Below the pieces are notes generated by a model. The model worked only from the letters and a program-made list of their open reading frames with translations, ran no database searches and had not been told where the DNA came from. 64,000 nucleotides of DNA. Origin: Tagaea sp965279565 (GTDB lineage Bacteria; Pseudomonadota; Alphaproteobacteria; CACIAM-22H2). Location: the NCBI GenBank assembly GCA_965279565.1, contig OZ257249.1:2604001-2668000 (forward strand), in the 5' to 3' direction. The position numbers and the translations under genes were made by a program. Below are positions 33,883-42,897 of the stretch, piece after piece; positions within the stretch are counted from its first letter, which is position 1, and each line of letters opens with the position of its first letter.

Positions 33883-35312
33883 GCGATATTTCGGTCTGGA
33901 TCGAGCGGCACGCCGCACGTACGCCGGACAGGCCGGCCATCGTCTTCGAAGGCGCCACCTCCAGCTATCGTGCGCTTGCGGCGCGGATCGCGTTTCTGGC
34001 CGGCGTCCTTGCAGCCCGGGGGATCGTTGCCGGCGACCGTGTAGCGCTGCTGGCGACGAACCACCCCGACTATCTCGCGCTGCTGTTCGCGTGCGCGCGG
34101 CTTGGCGCAATTCTCGTTCCGCTGAACTGGCGCCTTGCGCCGGCGGAGCACGGCCAGATCTTTTCCGATGCGGAGCCGAAGCTCGCCATCGGCGAGCGCG
34201 CGTTCGCCGCCAACCTGCAGGGGCAAGCGACGCTCTGGCTCGACGAGCTGGATGCGCAGCAGAGCGGGCCGGTGGATCGCGCAGGCACGCCGGACCATCC
34301 GGTCCTTCTGGTCTATACGTCCGGCACGACCGGTCGCGCCAAGGGTGCAGTCCTGACGCAGGATGCACTGGCGTGGAACGCGGTGAACAGCCAGCACATG
34401 CACGACATGACGGCGGCCGACCGTATTCTCACGTTCCTGCCGATGTTCCATGTCGGCGGCCTCAACATCCAGTCGCTACCGGCACTGGCGCTTGGCGCCG
34501 AGATCGTCCTGATGCGCCGGTTCGAGCCCGGCGAGGCACTTGCGGCCATCGCGACGAGCCGGCCCACGCTGTCGCTGGTCGTTCCCGCCGTGATGATGGC
34601 GATGATCGCGCATCCGGACTGGGCCTCGACGGACATGTCCAGCCTGCGCATGCTTGGCGCCGGTTCGTCGATCGTGCCGGTGAAGCTGATCCGGGCCTTC
34701 CATGCGCGGGGGATTCCGGTTGCGCAGGTCTACGGCGCGACGGAAACGGCGCCGATCGCGATCTACCAGAAGCGCGACGACGCGCTCGCCAACGAAGGCT
34801 CGACCGGCCAACCGGCGCTCCATTGCGAGGCGAAGCTCGACCGTGGCGAAATCCTGATCCGCGGACCGAATGTCGCGAAAGGCTACTGGCGCGATCCGGA
34901 AGCGACGCGCGAGAGCTTCGCCGACGGCTGGTTCCGCACCGGCGACCTCGGGCGGATCGACGACAATGGGCATTGGTGGATCGACGAGCGCAAGAAGGAC
35001 ATGATCATCTCCGGCGGCGAGAACATCTATCCGGCCGAGATCGAGACGGTTCTGGGCTCGTACGCCGATGTCGCGGACTGTGCCGTCGTCGCCATGCCGG
35101 ACGAGAAGTGGGGCGAGGTACCGGTCGCGTTCGTCGTGCGGCGGCCCGGAACGGAATTCGACGGCGAAATGCTGCGCGCGTTCCTCGACAGACGGCTCGC
35201 CCGATTCAAATGGCCCAAAGCGTTCCGGTTCGTCGAGGTGTTGCCGCGCAACGCGATGGGCAAGGTCCAGCGCTTCGCCTTACGCGCGCAGGCCCGCGAG
35301 CGCGGGGAATAG
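33879..35312 (+). CDS. AMP-forming acyl-CoA ligase
   Basis: 477-residue ANL-superfamily ligase. Motif A3 is VYTSGTTGRAKGAVLT, the A5 region YGATETAPIAIY, A7 GWFRTGDLGRIDDNG, A8 ERKKDMIISGGENIYPAEIE and the catalytic Lys is in PRNAMGKVQR. It activates a carboxylic acid as acyl-AMP then acyl-CoA, giving the substrate for the dehydrogenase upstream. GTG at 33879 overlaps that gene's stop. The 3' end overlaps marC on the other strand by 33 bp. Short- to medium-chain or aryl specificity is undetermined. Confidence 0.88.
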   Translation: MSDISVWIERHAARTPDRPAIVFEGATSSYRALAARIAFLAGVLAARGIVAGDRVALLATNHPDYLALLFACARLGAILVPLNWRLAPAEHGQIFSDAEPKLAIGERAFAANLQGQATLWLDELDAQQSGPVDRAGTPDHPVLLVYTSGTTGRAKGAVLTQDALAWNAVNSQHMHDMTAADRILTFLPMFHVGGLNIQSLPALALGAEIVLMRRFEPGEALAAIATSRPTLSLVVPAVMMAMIAHPDWASTDMSSLRMLGAGSSIVPVKLIRAFHARGIPVAQVYGATETAPIAIYQKRDDALANEGSTGQPALHCEAKLDRGEILIRGPNVAKGYWRDPEATRESFADGWFRTGDLGRIDDNGHWWIDERKKDMIISGGENIYPAEIETVLGSYADVADCAVVAMPDEKWGEVPVAFVVRRPGTEFDGEMLRAFLDRRLARFKWPKAFRFVEVLPRNAMGKVQRFALRAQARERGE

Positions 35313-35924
35313 CCCGATCAGGCCGACCGCGACGATCTGGACCGCGATCGCGGCGAGGAGAAGGCCGAATATCCGGTTGAGGATGTTGAGACCCGTGCGG
35401 CCGAGCTGCCTGCCGATCGGGTCGGCCAACCGAAGCGTCGTCCAGACGACGATGCAGACCAGGGCTATGCACGCGATAACCCAGACGAGGTGCGAAAACT
35501 CGATGCTGCGCTTCGCCTCGATAATCGTCGAGGAAATCGAACCGGGCCCGACCAGCAGCGGAATGCCGATCGGCACGACGCCGAGTGCGGGCTTCTGGCC
35601 GGCCTCGTCGGCTTCCTCCTGAGTCTGCTGGACAGCGGAGACCTTCGCGTTGAGCATCGACAGGCTCATAAGGAAGAGCACGATGCCGCCGCCGACGCGG
35701 AACGCATCGAGGCTCGTGCCGAGGATGCGCAGCAGGACGTCGCCGGTCAGCGCCGATACCAGCAGCACGACGAATACCGTCGTTGCCGCCATGTCGGCCG
35801 TGCGCGCGCGGAAGCGGTCGTCCTGCCCGGCCGTGAGGGCAAGGAATACCGGGATCGCGGCGAACGGCGTCAGAATCGCCAGCAGCGTGACGACGAAGCG
35901 CGAATAGTCGGCCAGATTGTCCAA
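35280..35924 (-). CDS. MarC family integral membrane protein
   Basis: 214 residues with six hydrophobic segments, starting FVVTLLAILTPFAAIPVFLAL and containing the family-type GVVPIGIPLLVGPGSISSTI. TTG at 35924 is chosen, since AAGGATAAGG lies just upstream and the frame before it does not match the family; the next gene upstream ends 5 bp away. MarC proteins were once linked to multiple antibiotic resistance, but their function is unsettled. It overlaps the acyl-CoA ligase 3' end by 33 bp in antisense. Confidence 0.84.
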   Translation of the reverse strand: MDNLADYSRFVVTLLAILTPFAAIPVFLALTAGQDDRFRARTADMAATTVFVVLLVSALTGDVLLRILGTSLDAFRVGGGIVLFLMSLSMLNAKVSAVQQTQEEADEAGQKPALGVVPIGIPLLVGPGSISSTIIEAKRSIEFSHLVWVIACIALVCIVVWTTLRLADPIGRQLGRTGLNILNRIFGLLLAAIAVQIVAVGLIGLFPALAGLRA

Positions 35925-35929
35925 GCGCC

Positions 35930-36835
35930 TTATCCTTTGCAGGGATGCGTCTTGATCCAGTGTCGTGCGATATCCACGCGGCGCGCGATCCAGACCCTGT
36001 CGTGCTTCTCGATATGGTCCAGGAAGCGCTGCAAGGCGCGGAACCGCCCCGGTCGGCCGATGAGCCGCATATGGAGGCCGATCGACATCATCTTCGGCGC
36101 TTCGCCGCCTTCCGCATAGAGAACGTCGAAAGCGTCGCGCGCATAGGCGAACCAGTCGTCGCCGGTGTTGAATCCCTGCGCTGTCCCGAATTTCATGTCG
36201 TTGACGTCGAGTGTATACGGGATGACGAGATGGTCCTTCTTCCCGACTTTCGTCCAGTAGGGCAGGTCGTCGTTGTAGGCATCGCTGTCGTAGAGCATCC
36301 CGAATTCGACGGCGAGCGCGCGCGTGTTGGGCGACATGCGGCCGGTGTACCAGCCGACCGGCGCCACGCCGGCCGATTTCCGGATCGCGTCGATGGCCAC
36401 CTTGAAGTGACGCCGCTCTTCGGCGACAGGCATGTTCTGGTAGTCGAACCAGCGCCAGCCGTGGCTTGCAACCTCGTGCCCGCCTTCCGCCATCGCCTTG
36501 CCGGCTTCGGGATTGCGCGCGAGCGCCATGCCGACCGCCCACGAGGTGAAGGGTAGGCGTCGTCGCTCGAACTCGCGCAGGATGCGCCAGAAGCCGGCGC
36601 GACTGCCGTATTCGTAGACACTCTCGGTGCTCTCGTCGCGCTTCCGCTGGCGGGGAACCAGACCGACGACTTCCTGCAGATAGACTTCCGATTCCTTGTC
36701 GCCGTGCAGGATCGAGCGTTCGCCGCCCTCCTCGTAATTGACGACGAACGAGACGGCGACGCGCGCCTGTCCCGGCCATTTCGCGTGCGGCGGATTGCGC
36801 CCATAGCCGATCAGGTCGCGCGGATAGGACGGCAT
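35930..36835 (-). CDS. puuE: Allantoinase PuuE (polysaccharide deacetylase-like)
   Basis: 301 residues. It begins YPRDLIGYGRNPPHAKWPGQ and continues RVAVSFVVNYEEGGERS and ILHGDKESEVYLQE, the PuuE pattern. The NodB-like core has VASHGWRWFDYQNM and WYTGRMSPNTRAL, and the end region has GLHMRLIGRPGRFRALQRFL. PuuE is a metal-independent allantoinase, opening (S)-allantoin to allantoate in the ureide pathway. The Met at 36835 matches the short N-terminus of PuuE homologues; an earlier in-frame Met (36856) would overlap the amidase. Usually UraD is adjacent; it is not found here. Same strand as the two amidase genes that follow upstream. Confidence 0.9.
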   Translation of the reverse strand: MPSYPRDLIGYGRNPPHAKWPGQARVAVSFVVNYEEGGERSILHGDKESEVYLQEVVGLVPRQRKRDESTESVYEYGSRAGFWRILREFERRRLPFTSWAVGMALARNPEAGKAMAEGGHEVASHGWRWFDYQNMPVAEERRHFKVAIDAIRKSAGVAPVGWYTGRMSPNTRALAVEFGMLYDSDAYNDDLPYWTKVGKKDHLVIPYTLDVNDMKFGTAQGFNTGDDWFAYARDAFDVLYAEGGEAPKMMSIGLHMRLIGRPGRFRALQRFLDHIEKHDRVWIARRVDIARHWIKTHPCKG

Positions 36836-36836
36836 C

Positions 36837-38042
36837 TTACGCTTGGGGCTGGGCATCGGCCTCGGGCTCCGGTTCGTTTGCCGACGTCAGAACCCGCACG
36901 AAGTTGAGCAGCATCGCATCCTCGCCGGGTGGCGCGATGAAGGATATTCCGACGGGCGCATCCTCGGCGAAACCAGCGGGCAGCGAAATCTGCGGCAGGC
37001 CTGCCAGGCCGGCGATGCAGGTAAGCGGGAGCGTGCGTTGGCGCACGCGATCGAAAGTCGCGTCGTCCGCTTCGCGAAGCGGTGCCGGCGTTGCCGCGGT
37101 CGGGATGCAAAGGATCGTCCCGTCGGTCATGAGTTCGGCCATGCGCTTGCGGATCGTCTCCCGGCGGCCGGAATGGTCGGCGACAGCGGCCGGTGAAAGG
37201 GACCGTCCGAAATCGAACCGGGCGGCGACGTCCGGGGCCATCTTGGGCTGCACTTCGCCGATCCACTGACCGTGGCACGCCCATGCTTCGGCACCCGAAA
37301 GCATCCGGAACGTTTCGACCCAGTCGGTCAGCCCGGCTCCTGCGATCTCGATATCGTAGGCAAGATCGAAAAACGACTTCGCGCGGCCGATCCAAGGAAC
37401 GAGCGCCGCGTAGACCTCGCCGTCGGCAAGCCGCATCGCGTCGGTGGCGACGAGCAGTCGGGCCGGTTCCGGCGGTGGCGCGCTTTCGTCGAGAAGGGCG
37501 CGCCCGACGCGTTCGAGAAGATCGGCGTCCCGCGCGAACCAGCCGACCGTGTCGAACGAGGGGGCAAGCGGCACGACCCCTTCCGCGGATATCCGACCGT
37601 GTGTCGGCCGCATGCCGAAAAGGCCGCAGTAGCTGGCCGGGACCCGGATCGATCCGCCCGTATCCGTGCCGAGCGCGAAGTCGCAGGCCCGCCCCGCGAC
37701 GGCCGCGGCGGATCCCGACGACGACCCGCCGGGCACGCGTTCGGGGGCTGCCGGATTGGCCGGCGTTCCATAGTGGAGATTGCGTCCGGTCAGGCCGTAC
37801 GCAAGTTCGTCCATCAGGGTCTTGCCCAGCAGCATCGCGCCGGCATCGAGCAATGCCTGCACCGCCGGCGCCGTCACCGTCGCCTTGTTGTGGGTCTGCA
37901 GCCAGGTCGGACTGCCGGCACCGGTCCGGTGCCCCGAAATGTCGTAGTTGTCCTTCGCGGAAAAGACCGTTCCGCGCAGCGGCCCGTCTTCCGCTCCGGA
38001 TATCTTGACGCGCTCGTGACGTGTATAGGCGTCGAGATTCAT
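36837..38042 (-). CDS. Amidase (amidase-signature family) next to allophanate hydrolase
   Basis: 401 residues. Catalytic Lys in GTVFSAKDNYDISGHRTGAG, cis-Ser in VPGGSSSGSAAAVAG and nucleophile Ser in GTDTGGSIRVPASYCG. It is related to plant AMI1-like and AtzE-like amidases. The ATG at 38042 overlaps the allophanate hydrolase stop (ATGA), so both are co-translated, and it ends 1 bp before puuE. The context points to amide-bond hydrolysis in ureide or biuret-type nitrogen use, but the substrate is unknown. The C-terminus is polar and Glu/Pro-rich. Confidence 0.86.
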   Translation of the reverse strand: MNLDAYTRHERVKISGAEDGPLRGTVFSAKDNYDISGHRTGAGSPTWLQTHNKATVTAPAVQALLDAGAMLLGKTLMDELAYGLTGRNLHYGTPANPAAPERVPGGSSSGSAAAVAGRACDFALGTDTGGSIRVPASYCGLFGMRPTHGRISAEGVVPLAPSFDTVGWFARDADLLERVGRALLDESAPPPEPARLLVATDAMRLADGEVYAALVPWIGRAKSFFDLAYDIEIAGAGLTDWVETFRMLSGAEAWACHGQWIGEVQPKMAPDVAARFDFGRSLSPAAVADHSGRRETIRKRMAELMTDGTILCIPTAATPAPLREADDATFDRVRQRTLPLTCIAGLAGLPQISLPAGFAEDAPVGISFIAPPGEDAMLLNFVRVLTSANEPEPEADAQPQA

Positions 38043-39844
38043 TGCTGTGCCGAATCCTGCATATAGGCGCGCCAGCCGCCGAACCGGGTGATGTCGCGGG
38101 CCGACTTCAGGGCGGCCGGCTCGCAGACGAATCCCTTGCACCAGCCGCCATCATCGATCTCGACCGAGCCGATCGCAAGAGGGGGCGGGACAAGGCCGAC
38201 GAAAGAGCCGAATTCCGAAACGGGCATTTCCCATATTTCGATCTCGATGGCGGCACCGCCGTCGCCGACCCGCTCCAGCCCGGGCTTCGGCGGCACGGTT
38301 CCGGCGAGCGCATAGAGCCGATAGGACGGCGCCGTCTTCGCGCGCCGGACCAGGCGCCCGCCGCGCTCGGTGAGCTGGCCGTTCAGCGGCATTCCCGAAA
38401 GATGCGCACCGACGACGGCGACCTGGATCGAGCTCGATCGGGCAGGAGGCGCAAAGGCAGGCGAGGCAGGTTGTGCCGCACCGGTCGCGCCGAGCGCAAG
38501 CCCGGTGCTGCGGTGGAACGCATGGCCGATGCTCGCGAGCCAGCCGTCGCGCCAGGCCTGGCCAAGCAGCGTGATCCCCGTCGGCAGGCCGTCGTTCCGG
38601 ATCGCGGCGGGTACGGCAAGGCCGGAGAGGTCGAGCAGATTGACGAAATTGGTGTAGTAGCCCAGTTCCGTATTGTGCCGGATCGGTTCGGCGGCCAGCT
38701 GCTCGAGCGTGAAGATCGTCCCGCTCGTCGGCAATGCCATGAGATCGATCGAATTCCAGACACCGGCGGCGCGCCGGCGCAGCTCTTCAAGCCGGTAGAG
38801 CGCGCAGAACGTCGAGACGGCATCGTATTTCGACGCGTTGGCGATCACCGCGCGCGTCGTCGGATGGATATCGCCGGGCCGTTCGCGCATAAGGGTCTCG
38901 ATCGCGGCGTACCGCTCGGCGACCCACGGGCCGTCATAGAGAAGGTCCGCGGTTTCCTTGAACGGGGAAAAATCGAACTCGACCGGTTCTCCGCCGAGTG
39001 CGGAAAGCCGTTCAATTGCCCTGCGATACTGGCGCTCCGCCTCGGCGTCGCCGAAGAACTTCAACTGTTCGGCCCTCGGAACGCCGAAACGGAAGCGGCC
39101 CGGCGGTGCGGCCAGTCCCAACGGCGTCGAATTCGCCTCGGTCCGCGAATAGGCGTCGGAAGGATCGAACCCCGCCGCCGATCTCGTCGCGTCCAGCGCA
39201 TCCGGAACCGTGAGGGCGAAAACCGAAATGACGTCGAGCGTCCGGCAGGCCGGAACGAGGCCCGTCGTCGACAGGAGCCCCTTCGTCGGCTTTAGGCCGA
39301 CGAGATTATTGAATCCGGCTGGCACTCGGCCCGAGCCGGCCGTGTCGGTACCGAGCGCGAACGACACGAGCCCCGCCGCGACGGCCACCGCCGAACCGGA
39401 CGACGATCCGCCCGGGATATAGCGTCGGTCGAACGTGTTCTGCGGCACGCCATAGGGCGAACGGACGCCGACCAGACCCGTCGCGAACTGGTCGAGATTG
39501 GTCTTCCCGATCGGGATCGCGCCCGCCGCGACAAGTTTCTCGACCACGCGGGCCGAACGCTCGGCGACGTAGGAGAAGGCCGGGCATGCGGCCGTCGTCG
39601 GCGCACCGGCAAGATCGATATTGTCCTTGATCGCGAACGGGACGCCCCAGAGAGGTGCCGAACGGGGAAGTGCTGATAGAGAAGCGGCAGCAGCCAGAGC
39701 CTGCTCGCGCGGCACGATGTGAAGCCAGGTCGGATCGGCACCGCGCGCGGCGATCCGGTCGTATACGGCGGCGACCGTGTCGCGCGGATCGCGCCCGTTC
39801 GAATAGGCTGACCGGAGGGTGGCGAAATCGAGGCTGTCCTGCAT
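38039..39844 (-). CDS. atzF: Allophanate hydrolase
   Basis: 601 residues. The N-terminal amidase domain has Lys in GVPFAIKDNIDLAGAPTTA, cis-Ser in IPGGSSSGSAVAVAAG and nucleophile Ser in GTDTAGSGRVPAGFNN. The C-terminal domain (about 475-601) is the AtzF-type extension with VVGAHLSGMPLNGQL, then SYRLYALAGTVPPKPGL and a terminal FGGWRAYMQ. The length is normal for single-function AtzF (about 600). It turns allophanate into ammonia and CO2. Its usual partner urea carboxylase is not in the window, although urease is. Divergent from the polyamine-type transporter operon. Confidence 0.9.
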   Translation of the reverse strand: MQDSLDFATLRSAYSNGRDPRDTVAAVYDRIAARGADPTWLHIVPREQALAAAASLSALPRSAPLWGVPFAIKDNIDLAGAPTTAACPAFSYVAERSARVVEKLVAAGAIPIGKTNLDQFATGLVGVRSPYGVPQNTFDRRYIPGGSSSGSAVAVAAGLVSFALGTDTAGSGRVPAGFNNLVGLKPTKGLLSTTGLVPACRTLDVISVFALTVPDALDATRSAAGFDPSDAYSRTEANSTPLGLAAPPGRFRFGVPRAEQLKFFGDAEAERQYRRAIERLSALGGEPVEFDFSPFKETADLLYDGPWVAERYAAIETLMRERPGDIHPTTRAVIANASKYDAVSTFCALYRLEELRRRAAGVWNSIDLMALPTSGTIFTLEQLAAEPIRHNTELGYYTNFVNLLDLSGLAVPAAIRNDGLPTGITLLGQAWRDGWLASIGHAFHRSTGLALGATGAAQPASPAFAPPARSSSIQVAVVGAHLSGMPLNGQLTERGGRLVRRAKTAPSYRLYALAGTVPPKPGLERVGDGGAAIEIEIWEMPVSEFGSFVGLVPPPLAIGSVEIDDGGWCKGFVCEPAALKSARDITRFGGWRAYMQDSAQQ

Positions 39845-39989
39845 GTCGACTCGGAAGCTTTCTGTTGCGCCGCTCGATGCAAGACCGTAGCCAAAGCCGA
39901 CGGGAATTTCCACGTCGCCCTCCTTGCGGCGCATTGACAGCGCCGGGCCGGGCAGGGCTCTAATCGGGGTGCCAGAGGAGGAGCCGACA

Positions 39990-41081
39990 ATGCGGAAAGA
40001 CTGGATGCTTGGAATCGTCGCCCTGCTGGCCGGCATCGTGCCGGCCGCTGCCCAGGGCACCCTCAACGTCTACAACTGGAACGACTACGTGTCGCCGAAG
40101 GCGATCGAGAAATTCCAGGGCGAGACGGGCATCCGGGTCGTCTACGACACCTACGATTCGAACGAGACGCTCGACGCGAAACTCCGCGCAGGCCGGTCCG
40201 GCTACGATCTGGTCGTGCCGACGGCTTCGCCGTTCCTGGCGCAGCAGATCCCGGCAAAGCTCTACCGCGAGTTCGACCGGGCACGTCTGCCGAACTTCGC
40301 CAATCTCGACCCGGCGGTGATGCGTCAGCTCGACCGGTTCGATCCGGGCAACCGTTTCGGCATCCCGCACCTGTCGAGCACGACGGGTATTGGCTACAAC
40401 GCGGAGAGGGTCGGGCGCGTGATGGCCGATGCGCCCGTCTATTCGCTGCGCATGATTTTCGATCCGGAGATCGCCCGGAAATTCCAGTCCTGTGGGATCG
40501 TGGTTCTCGACTCGCCGACCGACGTGTTTCCGGCGGCACTCGCGTATCTCGGGCTCGAGCCGGATTCGAAGTCGCCCGAGCATCTGAAGCGGGCGACCGA
40601 TCTGATCATGCGGATCCGCCCGTTCGTCCGCAAATGGCACTCCTCGGAGTACATCAACGATCTGGCGAACGGCGATGCATGCATCGCATTCGGCTATTCC
40701 GGCGACATCAAGCAGGCGGCGGCCCGTGCCGTCGAGGCGAAGAAGGCCAGCGTGCGCGTCGAGTACGCCATCCCGCAGGAAGGCGCATTGCTGTCGCACG
40801 ACGTGTGGGCGATCCCGGCGGACGCGCGGAATGTCGAGGCGGCCCACAAATTCGTCGACTTCATGCTCCGCCCGGACATCGCGGCGCTGAATTCCGACGC
40901 GGTCGGCTATCCCAACCCGGTGCCGGCTTCGCGTCCGCTCGTGACGCCGGAGGTCCGCGACGATCCGACCGTCTTCATGCCGCCGGAGGTCCGCGCACGT
41001 CTCTATACGATCACGCCGGCTGCCCGCGATTACGAACGGTTGCGCACGCGCGCCTGGACGCGCGTCACGTCCGGGCGCTGA
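39990..41081 (+). CDS. potF: Putrescine/polyamine ABC transporter substrate-binding protein (PotF/PotD-like)
   Basis: 363 residues with a Sec signal peptide (WMLGIVALLAGIVPAAAQG). The mature protein begins TLNVYNWNDYVSPKAIEKFQ, the PotF/PotD hallmark, then GYDLVVPTASPFLAQQ and YINDLANGDACIAFGYSGDI. GAGGAG lies upstream of the ATG at 39990. First gene of a four-gene plus-strand operon. Ligand may be putrescine or another small cation; sitting beside allophanate and allantoin genes, a nitrogen compound of that kind is also possible. Confidence 0.87.
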   Translation: MRKDWMLGIVALLAGIVPAAAQGTLNVYNWNDYVSPKAIEKFQGETGIRVVYDTYDSNETLDAKLRAGRSGYDLVVPTASPFLAQQIPAKLYREFDRARLPNFANLDPAVMRQLDRFDPGNRFGIPHLSSTTGIGYNAERVGRVMADAPVYSLRMIFDPEIARKFQSCGIVVLDSPTDVFPAALAYLGLEPDSKSPEHLKRATDLIMRIRPFVRKWHSSEYINDLANGDACIAFGYSGDIKQAAARAVEAKKASVRVEYAIPQEGALLSHDVWAIPADARNVEAAHKFVDFMLRPDIAALNSDAVGYPNPVPASRPLVTPEVRDDPTVFMPPEVRARLYTITPAARDYERLRTRAWTRVTSGR

Positions 41082-41092
41082 AGGAAGCCGCG

Positions 41093-42046
41093 TTGATCCG
41101 CGTCGAGGGTCTCGCCAAGCGCTTCGGCGGAATCCCGGCGGTCGACGGCGTCGATCTGGAGATATCGGCGGGCGAGATTTTCTGCCTTCTCGGTCCGTCG
41201 GGCTGCGGGAAGACGACGCTGCTGCGATGCATCGGCGGATTCGAAACGCCCGACGAGGGGCGCATCCTCATCGACGGCACGGACGCGACACAGGCCCCGC
41301 CCTGGGAACGGCCGGTCAATACGGTCTTCCAGAGCTATGCGCTGTTTCCACACATGGACGTCGCGCAGAACGTCGCCTTCGGTCTCGAGACTCTGGCCCT
41401 CTCCGCCGCCGAACGTTCGGCGCGGGTGGCCGAGATGGTCGGGCTTGTGCGGCTGGAGGGGCTCGAAGGACGCAAGCCGGCGCAGCTATCGGGAGGGCAG
41501 CGTCAGCGCGTCGCGCTCGCGCGAGCACTGGCGCGGCACCCGAAGGTCCTGCTGCTCGACGAACCCCTTTCCGCACTCGATGCGAAGCTGCGCGAGGAAA
41601 CGCGCCTTGAACTCGTCGAATTGCAGGCGCGGCTCGGGATCACCTTCATCCTCGTCACGCACGACCAGGACGAGGCGATGGCGATATCCGACAGGATCGC
41701 CGTCATGGAGCGCGGGCGGATCGTCCAGGTGGCGGCACCGGGCGAGCTCTACGAACGGCCTGCGACGCGGTTCGTCGCCGAGTTTGTCGGCCGGATAAAC
41801 ATCTTCGCCGCACTGGACGGGACGGGATGGCTGGCGGTTCGTCCCGAACGGGTTACGCTCGGCGACGGACCGCATCGCGGTCGCGTGCGCGAGTGCGCTT
41901 ATCTCGGCGAGCGCCGGCTGGTCTTCATCGACAGCCCGCTCGGGCGCGTCACCGCAAGCGTTGCAGGCGACCGGCCGGCACCCGACAACGGTGCCGAAGT
42001 CGCCTTCGGTTGGCCCGCGGTGGCCGAACGCAGGCTCCCTCGATGA
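41093..42046 (+). CDS. potG: Polyamine ABC transporter ATP-binding protein (PotG/PotA-like)
   Basis: 317-residue ATPase. Walker A is GPSGCGKTT, Q loop TVFQSYALFPHM, signature QLSGGQRQRVALARAL, Walker B VLLLDEPLSALDAKL and switch His VTHDQDEAM. The C-terminal TOBE-like domain is short (about 60 residues), so the protein is shorter than typical PotG (about 370). TTG at 41093 follows AAGGA by 7 nt; the frame is open upstream without homology. The stop overlaps the potH ATG (ATGA). Confidence 0.87.
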   Translation: MIRVEGLAKRFGGIPAVDGVDLEISAGEIFCLLGPSGCGKTTLLRCIGGFETPDEGRILIDGTDATQAPPWERPVNTVFQSYALFPHMDVAQNVAFGLETLALSAAERSARVAEMVGLVRLEGLEGRKPAQLSGGQRQRVALARALARHPKVLLLDEPLSALDAKLREETRLELVELQARLGITFILVTHDQDEAMAISDRIAVMERGRIVQVAAPGELYERPATRFVAEFVGRINIFAALDGTGWLAVRPERVTLGDGPHRGRVRECAYLGERRLVFIDSPLGRVTASVAGDRPAPDNGAEVAFGWPAVAERRLPR

Positions 42047-42897
42047 GACCGGCACCTTGGGCAAGGCAGGCTCGCCGCGTTTTCATCCTGCCGGCCTTCG
42101 TCTGGCTTGCCGCCACCGTTGCGGCACCGCTTGCACTTGTCGCGGCGATAAGCTTGGGCGAGGCGACCCAAGGTGCACCGCCGTTCGAGTGGGGAATCTC
42201 GCTTTCGAACTACGCGCTCGTCTTCGACGATGACCTCTATTGGGGGGCGTTCCTCTCGTCGGCGCGCATTGCCGGCACGTCGACCGCGATATGCCTCCTG
42301 ATCGGCTATCCGATAGCGCTCGGGATCGTCCGGAGCCGACCTGAGCGGCGTCCGCTGCTCCTGTTTCTGGTCGTGCTCCCGTTCTGGACGTCGTTTCTTG
42401 TCAGGGTTTATGCGTGGATGGGGTTGCTCCGGCCGACGGGACTGATCAATTCGGCGCTGCAGGCAGTTGGCCTCATCGATGAGCCGCTCGGCCTGATCGC
42501 GAACGCCTTCGCCGTCCATCTGGGCATCGTCTATGCCTACTTGCCATTCATGATCCTGCCGATCTACGCGACGCTTGAACGGCTCGATCCGGCACTGACG
42601 GAAGCGGCGCAGGATCTTGGCGCGGGGCCGGTGCGGACCTTCTGGCGGATCACGTTTCCGATGTCGCTCCCGGGGGTGGTCGCGGGTGCGCTGCTCGTCT
42701 TCATTCCGGCGAGCGGCGAGTTCGTGATCCCGGACCTGCTTGGCGGCCCTGAGACGCAGATGATCGGTCGCGTCCTGTGGCTGGAGTTCTTCCAGAACCG
42801 GGATTGGCCGGTCGCGTGTGCCATTGCCACGTTGCTTGCGGCGGCACTTGCCGGTCCGATCCTGCTTTTCGACCGTCTGCGGATCCGGGGCGCATGA
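42043..42897 (+). CDS. potH: Polyamine ABC transporter permease (PotH-like)
   Basis: 284-residue permease with six hydrophobic helices. It has FVWLAATVAAPLALVAAISL at the N-terminus, then VLPFWTSFLVRVYAWMGLL, a PotH/PotB hallmark, and the EAA loop EAAQDLGAGPVRTFWRITFP. Translationally coupled at both ends by ATGA motifs, to potG before and potI after. Confidence 0.88.
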   Translation: MRPAPWARQARRVFILPAFVWLAATVAAPLALVAAISLGEATQGAPPFEWGISLSNYALVFDDDLYWGAFLSSARIAGTSTAICLLIGYPIALGIVRSRPERRPLLLFLVVLPFWTSFLVRVYAWMGLLRPTGLINSALQAVGLIDEPLGLIANAFAVHLGIVYAYLPFMILPIYATLERLDPALTEAAQDLGAGPVRTFWRITFPMSLPGVVAGALLVFIPASGEFVIPDLLGGPETQMIGRVLWLEFFQNRDWPVACAIATLLAAALAGPILLFDRLRIRGA

